A stretch of DNA of 64,000 nt from Onishia niordana (GCF_004798965.1 NZ_SDSD01000001.1:372001-436000); one strand, 5' to 3'. Counted from the first letter of the stretch, positions 30,565 through 42,600 are shown. Translations and numbers: made by a program. The notes: a model not told the origin generated them from the letters alone.

Positions 30565-31851
30565 ATGAGCCACAAAACCACCAAACCGTATCAACGCGCC
30601 CTGATCGGCTCCCTTATCCTGGGAGGCTCGGCGCTGGCTGCCCAGAACGCCATGGCCGCGGAGATCGCCATCGCCTGCGGCGCCGGCGACGCCGCCGACT
30701 ACTGCCCGATCGCCGCCCAAGAGTGGGCCGAGAAGACCGGCCACAGCGTGCAGGTCGTCTCCACCCCCAACAGCGCCACCGAGAAACTGTCGCTCTATCA
30801 ACAGCTGCTGGGCAGCCAGTCAAGCGACATCGACGTACTGATGGTCGATATCGTCTGGCCGGGCATGCTCGACGACCACCTGGTGGACCTCTCCGAGTAC
30901 CTGCCGGCAGACGCCACCGAGGGCTTCTTCCCTGCGTTGGTCGACAACAACACCGTCGAGGGTCGCCTGGTGGCCATGCCCTGGTTCACCGATGCCGGCC
31001 TGCTCTACTACCGCAAGGATCTGCTGGAGAAGTACGGCCATGAGGTCCCCGAGACCTGGCGAGAGCTGACCGAGATCGCCACCGAGATCCAGGCCGACGA
31101 GCGCGAAGCCGGCAACGACGACTTCTGGGGCTACAGCTTCCAGGGGCGTGCCTACGAGGGCCTGACCTGCAACGCCCTGGAGTGGGTGGCCAGCTACGGC
31201 GGCGGCACCATCGTCGATAGCGAAGGCGAGGTGACGATCGACAACCCGCAAGCCGCCGCGGCGCTGGACCTGGCCGCCAGCTGGATCGGCACCATCGCGC
31301 CGGAAGGCGCGCTGAACCACACCGAGGAGGAGACTCGCGGGATCTTCCAGTCCGGCAATGCCCTCTTCCTGCGCAACTGGCCCTATGTGTGGTCGCTGGC
31401 CAACGGCGAGGGCAGCGCGGTGGCCGGCAAGATCGGCATGACAGCGCTGCCCCACGGTCCCGAAGGCGAGTCCAAGGCCACTCTGGGCGGCTGGAACTTC
31501 TCCGTGTCGCGCTACTCCGAGCATCCGGCACTGGCCGCCGACCTGGTCGCCTTCATCACCTCCCGGGAGCAGCAGAAGGCCCATGCCATCCAGATGGGCA
31601 TGAACCCCACCATCGAGGCGCTCTACCAGGACGAGGAGGTGCTAGCCAGCAACCCCTCCATGAGCGAGCTCTACGAGACCCTGACCAACGGCGTGCCGCG
31701 TCCCGCCACGGCGACCGGCGATGCCTATGCGCGGGTGTCCAACGCCTTCTTCAACCGCACCCACCAGGTGCTCTCCGGCGAGCTCGACGGCGCCAGCGCG
31801 GTCCAGCAGCTGGGCCGCGAACTCGAGCGCCTCGGCCGCCGCGGCTGGTAA
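30565..31851 (+). CDS. Alpha-glucoside ABC transporter binding protein 2
   Basis: 428 residues. Signal peptide with LIGSLILGGSALAA...AMA cleavage region; mature start EIAIACGAGDAADYC keeps the paired cysteines. Ligand-site regions MPWFTDAGLLYYRKD and RNWPYVWSLA are conserved with protein 1. Much closer to binding protein 3 than to protein 1: some stretches (for instance about 31292-31415 against 34542-34663) look identical at the DNA level. No permease follows, so it must share the F/G pair encoded upstream. It forms a repeated unit with GH13 gene 3. Confidence 0.9.
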   Translation: MSHKTTKPYQRALIGSLILGGSALAAQNAMAAEIAIACGAGDAADYCPIAAQEWAEKTGHSVQVVSTPNSATEKLSLYQQLLGSQSSDIDVLMVDIVWPGMLDDHLVDLSEYLPADATEGFFPALVDNNTVEGRLVAMPWFTDAGLLYYRKDLLEKYGHEVPETWRELTEIATEIQADEREAGNDDFWGYSFQGRAYEGLTCNALEWVASYGGGTIVDSEGEVTIDNPQAAAALDLAASWIGTIAPEGALNHTEEETRGIFQSGNALFLRNWPYVWSLANGEGSAVAGKIGMTALPHGPEGESKATLGGWNFSVSRYSEHPALAADLVAFITSREQQKAHAIQMGMNPTIEALYQDEEVLASNPSMSELYETLTNGVPRPATATGDAYARVSNAFFNRTHQVLSGELDGASAVQQLGRELERLGRRGW

Positions 31852-31880
31852 GAACGCTTATTGGAACCTAAGAACGCTTA
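31849..31880. repeat. Two short palindromes (TAAGAACGCTTA) at the end of binding protein 2
   Basis: TAAG-AACG-CTTA occurs at 31849-31860 (overlapping the stop codon) and again at 31869-31880, where the arms extend to CTAAG/CTTAG. The same pair follows binding protein 3 at 35095-35106 (one base changed) and 35115-35126. Confidence 0.7.
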
Positions 31881-31886
31881 GTTGAA

Positions 31887-31998
31887 CCTTCCCCGGAAAA
31901 GGCGCCGGGGCAGGTCGCAGTGAAGGTCATTCGCCATGGATGGCGAATGTAGCGCCCAGGGATGGGTTCATTGCGCCTTCACGGCGGCCTGTCCTCGG
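31887..31998. repeat. Duplicated intergenic element, copy A
   Basis: About 112 nt almost the same as 35134-35246. It contains the stem CCCCGG/CCGGGG (31891-31910), a 10-bp perfect inverted repeat CATTCGCCAT-GG-ATGGCGAATG (31928-31949) and the motif CCCAGGGATGGGTTCA, which is also found in the doeC-doeD spacer. Confidence 0.8.
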
Positions 31999-32066
31999 GA
32001 AAGCCCAGCCCGCCGGCGGTATTTTCACCAAGGGAGGCCCGTCATGGCCTTCTCAAAGGAGCCCGC

Positions 32067-33713
32067 ATGACCCTTTCATCCCTGCTACAAGGCGACCGCC
32101 ACGATTGGTGGCGCGGCGCCACCCTCTATCAGATCTACCCACGCAGCTTCATGGACGCCAACGGCGACGGCATCGGTGATCTCAAGGGCATCACCGAAAA
32201 GCTCGGTCATGTGGCGAGCCTCAATGTCGATGCCATCTGGCTGTCGCCCTTCTTCACCTCGCCAATGGACGACTTCGGCTATGACATCGCCGACTATTGC
32301 GATGTCGACCCGATGTTCGGCAGCCTCGACGACTTCCGCGCGCTGGTCGACCGCGCCCATGGGCTCGGGCTGCGCGTGATCATCGACCAGGTGCTGTCGC
32401 ACAGCTCCGACCAGCATGCCTGGTTCCAGGAGAGCCGCCAGGACCGCACCAATCCCAAGGCCGACTGGTATGTCTGGGCCGACCCCAAGCCCGACGGCAC
32501 GGCGCCCAACAACTGGATGGCGGCCTTCAGCGGCCGCGCCTGGACCTTCGACGCCCGGCGCCGCCAGTACTACCTGCACAACTTCCTGCCCAGCCAGCCG
32601 GACCTTAACTTTCACCACCCCGAGGTGCGCGAGGCCCATCTCGACAACCTGCGCTTCTGGCTCGACCTCGGCGTCGACGGCTTCCGCTTCGACGTGGTCA
32701 ACTACTACTTCCACGACCCGGCCCTCACCGACAACCCGCCCATGCCCCGCGAGCGGGTCAACCCCGGCAACCCCCAGAGCTACCAGCTCCAGCGCCACAA
32801 CATCGAGCAGCCCGAGAACCTGGCCTACCTCGAGCGCATCCGCGCCCTGCTCGACGAGTACCCGGGGTCCACGACCGTGGGCGAGATCGCCGGCAACGAC
32901 CAGCTGCCGACCATGGCCGCCTACACCCAGGGTGAGTCGCGATTGCATATGGCCTACACCTTCGACCTGCTGGACTCGACCGGTGACGCCGGCGAGCTGC
33001 ACGGCGTGCTGGCGCGCTTCGCCGAGCTGGGTGAGGACACCTGGCCGTGCTGGGCGCTGTCCAACCACGACGTGGTGCGCAGCGCCACCAGTTGGGGCGA
33101 GGCGCGGGCCCTGCTGGCGCTGACCGTACTCTGCTCGCTGCGCGGCAGCCTGTGCCTCTACCAGGGCGAGGAGCTCGGCCTGGCCGAGGCCGAGCTGGCC
33201 TATGAGGACCTGCAGGACCCCTTCGGCATCAACCTCTGGCCCGAGATCAAGGGCCGCGACGGCTGCCGCACGCCAATGATCTGGGACGACAGCTTCAACG
33301 GCGGCTTCTGCCCCGAGGGCGTCGCCCCCTGGCTACCGGTGTACCGACATCATGTGCCGCTGGCGGTGAACCGCCAGGAGGCCGATCACGACAGCCTGCT
33401 GAATCGGGTACGCGAGCTGCTTAAGCTGCGCGGGACAAGCGAGGTGCTGCGCCAGGGGGACCAGCAATTGATCGCCCCCGAAGCACTGCCAGACGACGTC
33501 TTCGCTGTGATTCGCACCCTCGGCGACCGGCGCCTGCTGTGCCTGGCCCACCTGGGCCGCGGCGACTCGCCGGCGTCGATCGCCCCCGATTCCCTGGTCG
33601 ACGGCATCGCCGGCTGGAGCAGCCTCGCGCTGCCGGGCATGGCGGTCCCCGACATGGAGGGCCGCGCCCTGACGCTGGCGCCGGGCACCGCCGCCTGGCT
33701 GGAGCTGCGCTGA
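32067..33713 (+). CDS. GH13 alpha-glucosidase 3
   Basis: 548 residues from the ATG at 32067 (AAAGGAG upstream; a longer frame from 31962 runs through the repeat element and is unlikely). Catalytic residues D209 in GFRFDVVNYYF, E273 in TTVGEIAGND and D335 in LSNHDVV. Unlike enzymes 1 and 2 the residue before the nucleophile is F rather than L, and the loop between nucleophile and acid/base is four to five residues shorter. Closest relative in the window is GH13 enzyme 4. Cytoplasmic; partner of binding protein 2 in the duplicated unit. Confidence 0.9.
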   Translation: MTLSSLLQGDRHDWWRGATLYQIYPRSFMDANGDGIGDLKGITEKLGHVASLNVDAIWLSPFFTSPMDDFGYDIADYCDVDPMFGSLDDFRALVDRAHGLGLRVIIDQVLSHSSDQHAWFQESRQDRTNPKADWYVWADPKPDGTAPNNWMAAFSGRAWTFDARRRQYYLHNFLPSQPDLNFHHPEVREAHLDNLRFWLDLGVDGFRFDVVNYYFHDPALTDNPPMPRERVNPGNPQSYQLQRHNIEQPENLAYLERIRALLDEYPGSTTVGEIAGNDQLPTMAAYTQGESRLHMAYTFDLLDSTGDAGELHGVLARFAELGEDTWPCWALSNHDVVRSATSWGEARALLALTVLCSLRGSLCLYQGEELGLAEAELAYEDLQDPFGINLWPEIKGRDGCRTPMIWDDSFNGGFCPEGVAPWLPVYRHHVPLAVNRQEADHDSLLNRVRELLKLRGTSEVLRQGDQQLIAPEALPDDVFAVIRTLGDRRLLCLAHLGRGDSPASIAPDSLVDGIAGWSSLALPGMAVPDMEGRALTLAPGTAAWLELR

Positions 33714-33726
33714 CAGGTTCTCCCCA

Positions 33727-33757
33727 AGGAGGACGCTGTCCCGACCGGCGTCCTCCT
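33727..33757 (+). other. Intercistronic 10-bp stem-loop before binding protein 3
   Basis: AGGAGGACGC pairs with GCGTCCTCCT around an 11-nt loop. Followed by GACC rather than a T-run. Confidence 0.6.
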
Positions 33758-33793
33758 GACCAGACCACAACCACAACTCTGGAGACTCTTGGA

Positions 33794-35094
<1,301 letters not shown>

Positions 35095-35098
<4 letters not shown>

Positions 35099-35126
35099 GA
35101 AAGCTTATTCGAACCTAAGAACGCTT
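35095..35126. repeat. Two short palindromes at the end of binding protein 3
   Basis: TAAGAAAGCTTA (35095-35106) and TAAGAACGCTTA (35115-35126), in the same places as the pair after binding protein 2. Confidence 0.7.
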
Positions 35127-35133
35127 ATTTTCA

Positions 35134-35246
35134 CCTTCCCCGGCGAAGACGCCGAGGGCAGGTCGCAGTGAAGGTCATTCGCCATGGATGGCGAATGTAG
35201 CGCCCAAGGAAGGGTTCACAGCGCCTTCACGTAGGCCTGCCCTCGG
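35134..35246. repeat. Duplicated intergenic element, copy B
   Basis: Counterpart of 31887-31998. The 10-bp inverted repeat CATTCGCCAT-GG-ATGGCGAATG is unchanged at 35176-35197. The first stem has drifted to CCCCGGCG/CGCCGAGGG, and the later motif reads CCCAAGGAAGGGTTCA. Confidence 0.8.
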
Positions 35247-35304
35247 CCACCGACGGCGTGTCCTCCAACGGAGGGCCGTCGTGGCCTTCCCCCAAGGAGC
35301 ATGC

Positions 35305-36951
35305 ATGACACCTTCGTCCTGGCACCACGGCGATCGTCACGACTGGTGGCGTGGCGCCACCCTCTATCAGATCTACCCGCGCAGCTTCATGGACGCCAAT
35401 GGAGACGGCATCGGTGATCTGGTTGGCATCACCGAGAAACTCGACCACGTGGCGAGCCTGGGGGTCGATGCCATCTGGCTGTCACCGATCTGCACCTCGC
35501 CGATGGACGACTTCGGCTACGACGTCAGCGACTATTGCGACGTCGATCCCATGTTCGGCACCCTCGACGACTTCCGTGCGCTGATCGAGCGCGCCCACGC
35601 CCTGGGCCTCAAGGTGATCATCGACCAGGTACTGTCGCACAGCTCCGACCGCCACCCTTGGTTCGCCGAGAGCCGCCGCGACCGGGCCAATGCCAGGGCC
35701 GACTGGTATGTCTGGGCCGATCCCAAACCCGACGGCTCTGCCCCCAACAACTGGCTGGCGGCCTTCGGTGGGCCGGCCTGGACCTTCGATGCGCGGCGCT
35801 GCCAGTACTACCTGCACAACTTCCTGGCAAGCCAGCCGGACCTCAACTTCCACCACCCCGAGGTGCAGCAGGCGCAGCTCGACAACCTGCGTTTCTGGCT
35901 GGAACTCGGCGTCGACGGCTTTCGCTTCGACACCGCCAACTTCTACTTCCACGACCGAGCGCTGACCGACAACCCGCCCTCGCCGGACGGGTATCGACGG
36001 CGGGGTCACCCGCGCAGCTATCAGCTTCTCACCCACAACACCGACCAGCCCGAGAACCTGGCCTTTCTCGAGCGCATCCGCGCCCTGCTCGACGAGTATC
36101 CGGGGTCCACCAGCGTAGGCGAGATCGGTGGCAGCAACCCCCTGCCGATCATGGCCGCCTACACCCAGGGTGAGTCGCGATTGCACATGGCCTACACCTT
36201 CGATCTGCTGGACTCGACCGGCGAGGCCGCCGCGCTGTACCGGGTACTGTCACGCTTCGCCGACATCGGTGACGACGCCTGGCCGTGCTGGGCGCTGTCC
36301 AACCACGACGTCGCCCGCAGCGCCAGCCGTTGGGGCGAGGAGCGCGCCCTGCTGGCGCTGACCGTGCTGTGCTCGCTGCGCGGCAGCCTGTGTCTCTACC
36401 AGGGCGAGGAGCTGGGCCTGGCCGAGGCCGAGCTGGCCTATGAGGACCTCCAGGATCCCTTCGGCATCAACCTCTGGCCGGAGGTCAAGGGTCGCGACGG
36501 CTGCCGCACGCCGATGGTATGGGTCGCGGCCGACAACGGCGCCTTCTGTACCGAAGGCGTCAAGCCCTGGCTGCCGGTCTACGCGCCCCATCGACCACTC
36601 GCCGTCGATCGCCAAGAGGCCGACCCCAACAGCCTGCTGAATCGGGTACGCGAGCTGCTTAAGCTGCGCGGGGAAAGCGAGGTGCTGCGCCAGGGCGAAC
36701 AGCAATTGATCGATCCTAAGGCGCTACCCGAGGGCGTCTTCGGCGTGATCCGTATGCTGGGCAACCAGCATATGTTGTGCCTGGCGCACCTCGGCCATGG
36801 CGATGCCCCAGCCGAAATCGCCCTGAAGGGTCTGGCGCCGGGGCTTGAGGACGCGCGCTCCATCAGTCTGCCTGGCATGCCCGCGCCAACCCGGCAGGGC
36901 ACCACCCTGTACCTGATGCCCGGCACCACTGCCTGGCTGGTGCAGCCCTGA
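35305..36951 (+). CDS. GH13 alpha-glucosidase 4
   Basis: 548 residues from the ATG at 35305 (CAAGGAG upstream). Catalytic D209 in GFRFDTANFYF, E273 in TSVGEIGGSN and D335 in LSNHDVA. Clearly a duplicate of GH13 enzyme 3 but with changes near the active site: PICTSPMDDF replaces PFFTSPMDDF in the loop after strand 2, and DGYRRRGHPRSYQLLTH replaces RERVNPGNPQSYQLQRH. Cytoplasmic. Last enzyme of the operon; followed by a large hairpin and then lacI. Confidence 0.9.
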   Translation: MTPSSWHHGDRHDWWRGATLYQIYPRSFMDANGDGIGDLVGITEKLDHVASLGVDAIWLSPICTSPMDDFGYDVSDYCDVDPMFGTLDDFRALIERAHALGLKVIIDQVLSHSSDRHPWFAESRRDRANARADWYVWADPKPDGSAPNNWLAAFGGPAWTFDARRCQYYLHNFLASQPDLNFHHPEVQQAQLDNLRFWLELGVDGFRFDTANFYFHDRALTDNPPSPDGYRRRGHPRSYQLLTHNTDQPENLAFLERIRALLDEYPGSTSVGEIGGSNPLPIMAAYTQGESRLHMAYTFDLLDSTGEAAALYRVLSRFADIGDDAWPCWALSNHDVARSASRWGEERALLALTVLCSLRGSLCLYQGEELGLAEAELAYEDLQDPFGINLWPEVKGRDGCRTPMVWVAADNGAFCTEGVKPWLPVYAPHRPLAVDRQEADPNSLLNRVRELLKLRGESEVLRQGEQQLIDPKALPEGVFGVIRMLGNQHMLCLAHLGHGDAPAEIALKGLAPGLEDARSISLPGMPAPTRQGTTLYLMPGTTAWLVQP

Positions 36952-36964
36952 ATCGGGAGAACAC

Positions 36965-37003
36965 AAGGCAACCTATCCGCCCGCGGCGCGGATGGGTCGC
37001 CTT
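36965..37003 (+). terminator. Interrupted stem-loop after GH13 gene 4
   Basis: AAGGC, ACC and ATCCGC pair with GCGGAT, GGT and GCCTT with one mismatch and one wobble. No clear T-run (CCTTGATCAC), so termination may be partial. Confidence 0.45.
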
Positions 37004-37076
37004 GATCACACCGCACGGAGGGCCCGTGAGTAGGGGAACCTGTTCATCGACGGCTTCGCTGGTTATAGTAGGGCCC

Positions 37077-37096
37077 TAACTAAATCGATACAGTAC
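37077..37096. promoter_or_regulatory. LacI-family operator before lacI
   Basis: TAACTAAATCGATACAGTAC aligns with the operator at 22732-22751 (same TAACT, CGAT and AGT positions), 30 nt before the lacI start. This suggests autoregulation and joint control of the whole locus. Confidence 0.6.
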
Positions 37097-37125
37097 TGTC
37101 CCTGACCCGAGAGCCGAATCCCCAC

Positions 37126-38181
37126 GTGTCTTCGCCTTCCCGTATGACCCTGAAGGAACTGGCCGCTGAGCTGGGCGTGTCCACCGCCAGCGTCTCCAAC
37201 GCCTTCAACCGCCCCGATCAGCTCTCACCCAAGCTGCGCGAACGCATCCTCAGCGAAGCCAAGCGGCTCGGCTATCGCGGCCCCGATGCTAAGGCACGCA
37301 GCCTGCGTACCGGCCGCTCGCGCATCATCGCCGTGGTGCTGGCCGAGAGCCTGACCTACAGCCTCAACGACGCAGTGGCCAGCGAGCTGTTGTCGGGGGT
37401 CGCCGAGGTCCTCGATGCCCACGGTCATACCCTGCTGCTGCTGTCGGGTCGACAGGACGCTTCCCAGGTTCCCGGTTCGTCGAGCATCGCCGACGGCTAC
37501 ATCGTCTACGGCCTGATGCCGAGCCTGATGATGCTCGATGAGCTGCCGCAACTCGGCCAGCGTCAACTGGTGGCGGTAGACTTCGACCTCGAGGGCTACC
37601 CAGCGGTGCATATCGACAACGAGCCAGCCAGTTACGCGATCGCCAGCCATGCCCTGCGCACGTCGGCACGTCGTCCCGGGGTCATCAACCTGCGGCTCAC
37701 CAAGCATCCCTGCAACGCCCGGATCAGCCCGGACCAGGAACTGCTGCCCGCCGACCGTACCATCACCCGCTCGCGACTTGTCGGCTTCCACCGCGCCTTC
37801 GCCGAACACGGCATCGACCCAGCCAGCGTGCCGATGTGGAACGTCGAGGAGAACACCTTCGAGGTCTGCGCCCCGGTGATCGAGACGATCCTTGATCTGC
37901 CGGATGACGAGCGCCCGGATCTTTTACTGTGCATGTCCGACCGCATCGCCCTGACCGTGCTCACCCTGGCCGAACAGCGCGGCCTGCGCATTCCCGATGA
38001 CCTGCGCCTGACCGGCTTCGACGGCATCGCCGAGGGCCAGTATCGGTCCCCACGCCTGACCACCGTGCGCCAGGACAGCGTCGAGAAAGGACGCATCGCC
38101 GCGCGCATGATCCTGGGGCTGGCGCCCAGAGAAGACCGCCAACTGCCCACCGAACTGATCCTTGGCGAGACCTGCCCTTGA
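37126..38181 (+). CDS. LacI-family regulator of the alpha-glucoside locus
   Basis: 351 residues. The helix-turn-helix is at residues about 7-30 (MTLKELAAELGVSTASVSNA) with hinge helix KARSLRTGRSR, then a periplasmic-binding-protein-like sensor domain (LLSGVAEVLDAHGHTLLLL, DGYIVYGL, LTGFDGIAEGQ...LTTVRQD). It starts at GTG 37126; an ATG at 37144 would also keep the DNA-binding helix. Lies directly behind the sugar genes on the same strand, as AglR-type regulators do, and carries a matching operator upstream. Probably represses the locus until an alpha-glucoside is present. Confidence 0.9.
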   Translation: MSSPSRMTLKELAAELGVSTASVSNAFNRPDQLSPKLRERILSEAKRLGYRGPDAKARSLRTGRSRIIAVVLAESLTYSLNDAVASELLSGVAEVLDAHGHTLLLLSGRQDASQVPGSSSIADGYIVYGLMPSLMMLDELPQLGQRQLVAVDFDLEGYPAVHIDNEPASYAIASHALRTSARRPGVINLRLTKHPCNARISPDQELLPADRTITRSRLVGFHRAFAEHGIDPASVPMWNVEENTFEVCAPVIETILDLPDDERPDLLLCMSDRIALTVLTLAEQRGLRIPDDLRLTGFDGIAEGQYRSPRLTTVRQDSVEKGRIAARMILGLAPREDRQLPTELILGETCP

Positions 38182-38315
38182 GACGCTAACCGGCGCCTGA
38201 GCGAGCATGGCGCCAGCAGCGGCGGTTCCTTCGGGTTGCACGTTCTTTCCCCGCTTCCCATCAGCGAGCATGTCATCATGGATGGCTCGCTCGCTTGCGG
38301 CTGATTGGAGACTTT

Positions 38316-39689
38316 ATGTCTGCCTCACCATCTCACCCTCCTCGCCACCCATGGCTGGCGAGACTGTCTGCGATCGCCATTCTGGCGCTTGCCGTCGCCG
38401 TGGCCGGCTACTGGCTTACTCATCGGCCGCAAGCGCCCAAGCGTGCGCCGACCGAGCGCCCGGTGCCCCGCGTCGAGGTGATGACGGTTGAGCACCATGC
38501 AGAAGCACCGGTGCTGAGTGCCCATGGCCGGGTGCTGGCCGCGCGCGAGACGACCCTGTCGACCTCGATCAACGGCCGTCTGGAGGCCTTCGCGCCAGAG
38601 GTCGAGCCCGGACGCCGTGTCGCCAAGGGCCAGTGGCTCGCGCGTCTCGAGCCCACCGACTACCAGCTGGCCCTGCGCGAGGCAGAGGCCTCACTGGCAA
38701 GCGCCGAGTCGGATCTTGCCTCCGAGCAGGGCGAGCAGATCCGCGCCGCCGCCGAGTACAAGACATTTGGGCGTGATCTGCCACCTGCTCGTCGCGCCCT
38801 GGTGTTGCGCGAGCCCCAGCTCAAGGCCGCCAGGGCCGCCGTCGAGACCGCTCGCGCTCAGCGTGACCGGGCGAAAGCCGATCTCGATCGCACCGAGATC
38901 ACCGCACCCTTTGATGCCGTCATACAGGAGAAGCTGGTCGGCGAAGGCGCCGGACTCGGCGCCTATGCCGATATCCTCAGCCTGGTCGGCATTGATCGCT
39001 TCTGGGTGCGCCTCAACCTGCCTCAAGAGGCGCTTGGCTGGCTTGCCACGCACGATACCGACGGCGAAGGCAGCCGCGTGGAGCTCGAGAGTCCCGCCTG
39101 GCCGAACGGCCAGACCCGTGAGGGGGAAGTCTGGAGCGTGCTGCCAGGCCTTGAGGAAAACGGCTTGATGACCCAGATCATGGTAGCGGTGGACGATCCG
39201 CTGGCACTTGAACATGAGGGGGCTCCAGCGCTGCGCCTGGGAGATTTGCTGGAAGCCCGGCTCTACCCGCGCCAGACACGCCAGCTGATCCGTCTGCCGA
39301 TCTCGGCCCTGCGTGGCAATCGCCAGGTCTGGGTGCTCGATATGAACGATCATCTACGCATGCGTGACATCGACATTTCCCATCGGGGCAACGAAGCCGC
39401 ACTGATCGAGGCAGGGCTTGCCGACGGCGAACGCGTGGTGCTGGGCAACCTGGCCAATGCCGAGGCCGGCATGGCTCTCAAGGCAAGTGATCGAGATCTT
39501 GCCGATACGAAAAACGACGCAGCCAATGATGCCACGTCGCCCGCTGATGCACCGGCCGAAGCCGATATATCATCACGAGCACGCGACGCTTCACCACCTG
39601 CTGGAGCAGCGACTGACGAGGGCTCCGCGACGCCGTCGCCCTCACCAGGCGAGGAGAGCACAAGCGCTCGTCAGGAGGCCAGCGCATGA
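38316..39689 (+). CDS. RND efflux periplasmic adaptor (membrane-fusion protein)
   Basis: 457 residues from the ATG at 38316 (TTGGAG, 5 nt). One N-terminal membrane anchor (LSAIAILALAVAVAGYWL), then the lipoyl/hairpin layout of adaptors: GRVLAARETTLSTSINGRLE, a coiled-coil of about residues 120-190 (EASLASAESDLASEQ...RDRAKADLDRTEITAPFDAVI), beta-barrel and membrane-proximal domains. The C-terminal 55 residues are rich in A, D, S and T and look disordered, an unusual tail. The stop overlaps the pump start as ATGA. Connects the RND pump to an outer-membrane channel not encoded here. Confidence 0.9.
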   Translation: MSASPSHPPRHPWLARLSAIAILALAVAVAGYWLTHRPQAPKRAPTERPVPRVEVMTVEHHAEAPVLSAHGRVLAARETTLSTSINGRLEAFAPEVEPGRRVAKGQWLARLEPTDYQLALREAEASLASAESDLASEQGEQIRAAAEYKTFGRDLPPARRALVLREPQLKAARAAVETARAQRDRAKADLDRTEITAPFDAVIQEKLVGEGAGLGAYADILSLVGIDRFWVRLNLPQEALGWLATHDTDGEGSRVELESPAWPNGQTREGEVWSVLPGLEENGLMTQIMVAVDDPLALEHEGAPALRLGDLLEARLYPRQTRQLIRLPISALRGNRQVWVLDMNDHLRMRDIDISHRGNEAALIEAGLADGERVVLGNLANAEAGMALKASDRDLADTKNDAANDATSPADAPAEADISSRARDASPPAGAATDEGSATPSPSPGEESTSARQEASA

Positions 39690-42600
39690 GCCATGCCTCC
39701 AACGACCGCCCCATTCGCGGCCCTATAGCCTGGATGCGCGACCATGGCGTGGCCGCCAACCTCCTGATGCTATGCCTGATCCTCGGCGGCCTGTGGAGCT
39801 CCACCCTGATCACCAAGGAGGTTTTCCCGCGCTTCACGCTGGAAAACGTCAATGTCTCGGTAAGCTATCCAGGCGCGACGCCCGAAGAGGTCGAACAGAG
39901 CCTGCTGCTGGCCATGGAGTCGGCGGTGCAGGGGGTCGATGGCATCGACAAGATCACCGCCAGCGCCAGAGAAGGCAGTGGCTCGCTGTCGATCGAGCTG
40001 CAGGAGGGCATCGAATCGATGCGCGCCTATCAGGACATCCAGCAGGCCATCGATTCCCTGACCACCCTGCCTGACGCAGCCGAGACGCCCCGTTATTCTC
40101 TGAGCGGTTACTCGCGAGAGGTCATCGAGCTGATGCTACATGGCGACAGCGATGACCTGACCCTACGCAATGTGGGCGAGCGGCTGCGCAGCGAGCTGCT
40201 GTCCGGTGATGCCATCACCAAGGTCGAACTGTCAGGCATTCGGGACCGACAGGTGCAGGTGACCCTCGACCAGACAGCACTGCGCCGCTTCGGCCTCGAC
40301 CATGATGACCTGGCGACCCGCATCGCCAACGAGGCGCTTAACCTGGCCGGTGGCAGCCTCGATACCCGTGACGGCGAGTATATGGTGCGCTACGAGGCCC
40401 GTCGCGAAGGAGCCGAAGACTTCGCTCGACTGCCGATACTGTCGACTCAGGATGGCAGTGTGGTTCGCCTGGGTGACATCGCCACCGTCAAGGACGGCTT
40501 TGCCGACAGTGACAGCGAAGTGCTCTACAACGGCCAATCCGCCATCGGTCTGGATATCTATCAGGTCGGCAATCAGACACCCACCGAGCTCTCGGCCGCG
40601 ACCCGGGAGCTACTGCCATCCCTGCGTTCCAGCCTTCCCGAAGGCCTGTCGCTGAGCGTCGCCGACGACGACTCCGATATCTATCAGGACCGCCTCGAGC
40701 TGCTGCTCAAGAACGCCTGGCTGGGACTTGGCCTGGTACTGGTCTTGCTCGGGCTCTTCCTGGAGGCGCGTCTGGCCTTCTGGGTCACCCTGGGCATTCC
40801 CACCGCTTTCTTGGGGGCACTGCTATTCCTGCCGCTGGTGGACGTCTCGATCAACATGATCTCGATGTTCGCCTTCATCATTGCGCTGGGCATTGTGGTC
40901 GACGACGCCATCATCGTCGGCGAGAACATTCATGCCTACCGGGAGCGCGGGTTCAGCCCCAGGCAGGCGGCCATTCTCGGGGCAAAGGAGATCGCGGTTC
41001 CGCTGGCCTTCGCGATCCTCTCTAATATCGTCGCCTTCCTTCCCCTGCTGTTCCTGCCAGGCTTTCTCGGCCTGATCTTCGGCATCATCCCCCTGGTGGT
41101 GATCTGTATCTTCGCCCTGAGCTGGATCGAAGCGGTCTTCATCCTGCCCGCCCACCTGAGCCATCAAAGCACGGCACCCAATCGCCTGCTGGCACCGCTG
41201 GACCGGCTCCGCCGGCGCGTGCAGGGTGGCCTCGACCGCTTTACCAAGGGGCCCTTTCGTTCGCTGCTCGAGCGAAGCCTCGACTACCGCGGCCTGACCG
41301 TGGCGCTGGCCCTTGCGATGTTGATTCTGGCGCTCGGGTGGCTCAGCAGTGGCCGGCTCGGGTTCACCCTCATGCCACGTGTGGAATCGCATCAGGCTGG
41401 CGTCACGGCCAATCTGCCCGCCGGTAGCCCGATCAGCGAGGACAGGGCCTTGCGCAACCAGCTGCTCGCCGCCCTTAAGCGGCTCGAAGCACGGGATGAC
41501 GGCCCGGTCCTGGCTGCCAGCAGCGCAACCATCGATGCCGACAGTTTGAGCGTCGTGGCCTTTCTGGATAGCGAGGTCGACGATAACTGGTCCACCGGCC
41601 GGCTAAGCCGTGCCTGGCGGGAGGAAGTCGGCCATCCGGCAGGCGCCGAGTCATTGCGGTTCGCGTCCGATGTGGGCGGCCCCGGCAGCGGTGCCGGACT
41701 AACCGTTCGCCTATCGGCCAATGACAGCGCCTCGCTGGAAAAGGCCGCCAAGCGTCTTGCCGAGCGCCTCGCCGACTATCAGTCACTCTCCGATATCGAC
41801 AACGGTCTGGAAGACGGCAAGCGCGAGCTGCGTCTGTCATTAACCGCGACTGGCCGTGCCTTGGGGCTCGACGGCAGCGAGCTCGCAAGCCAGCTACGCG
41901 GCCCACTGCAGGGCGCGACTGCCCTCAAGCAACAGCAGGGCCGTAATGAGGTCGAGGTCAAGGTACTGCTACCCGAGAGCGACCGCACCAGCCTCGCCCA
42001 GCTCGAGCGCCTTAGCGTGCTGACGCCGGATGGCATTGAGGTGCCCCTCTCGCGGGTCGCCAACGTCATTGCCGACACCGCCGCGTCTAGCATTACCCGA
42101 ATTGACGGGCGTAGGATCATCGACGTCACCGCCAACGTCACCCCGCCATCGGCGGTCAATCGCGTCATCACAAGCCTCGAAGAGGAAGTCTTTCCCCCAT
42201 TACGCGGCGACTTGCCAGGGCTTGCGATTGGCTACGGAGGACGCCAACAGGAAGCCAGCGACAACCTGAAGAGCCTTCAGACCTCGTTGCTCTTTACCCT
42301 GGCCGCCCTCTATCTGCTGATGGCCATTCCCTTTCGCAGCTACCTTCAACCGCTGCTGGTCATGGCCGCGATTCCCTTCGGCCTGATCGGCGCGATCATC
42401 GGTCATCAGCTGATGGGCTTCGGCCTGTCGGTGATCAGCCTACTGGGCATGCTGGCGCTGTCGGGCATCGTCATCAATGACGCCCTGGTGTTGATAGATA
42501 ATGCGAACCGGCGGCGCCGCGCCGGGGACGATCCTCGCAGTGCCGTGATCGGCGCCGCCCTGCGACGCCTGCGTCCCATCCTGCTGACGACGCTTACCAC

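Noticed and set aside
29139..30584. 481-codon open frame antisense to GH13 gene 2, and similar frames at 26124-27194, 32085-33068 and 33941-35011
   Set aside because: They recur at the same places opposite each duplicated gene, as expected from shared codon bias, and show no domains or start signals.
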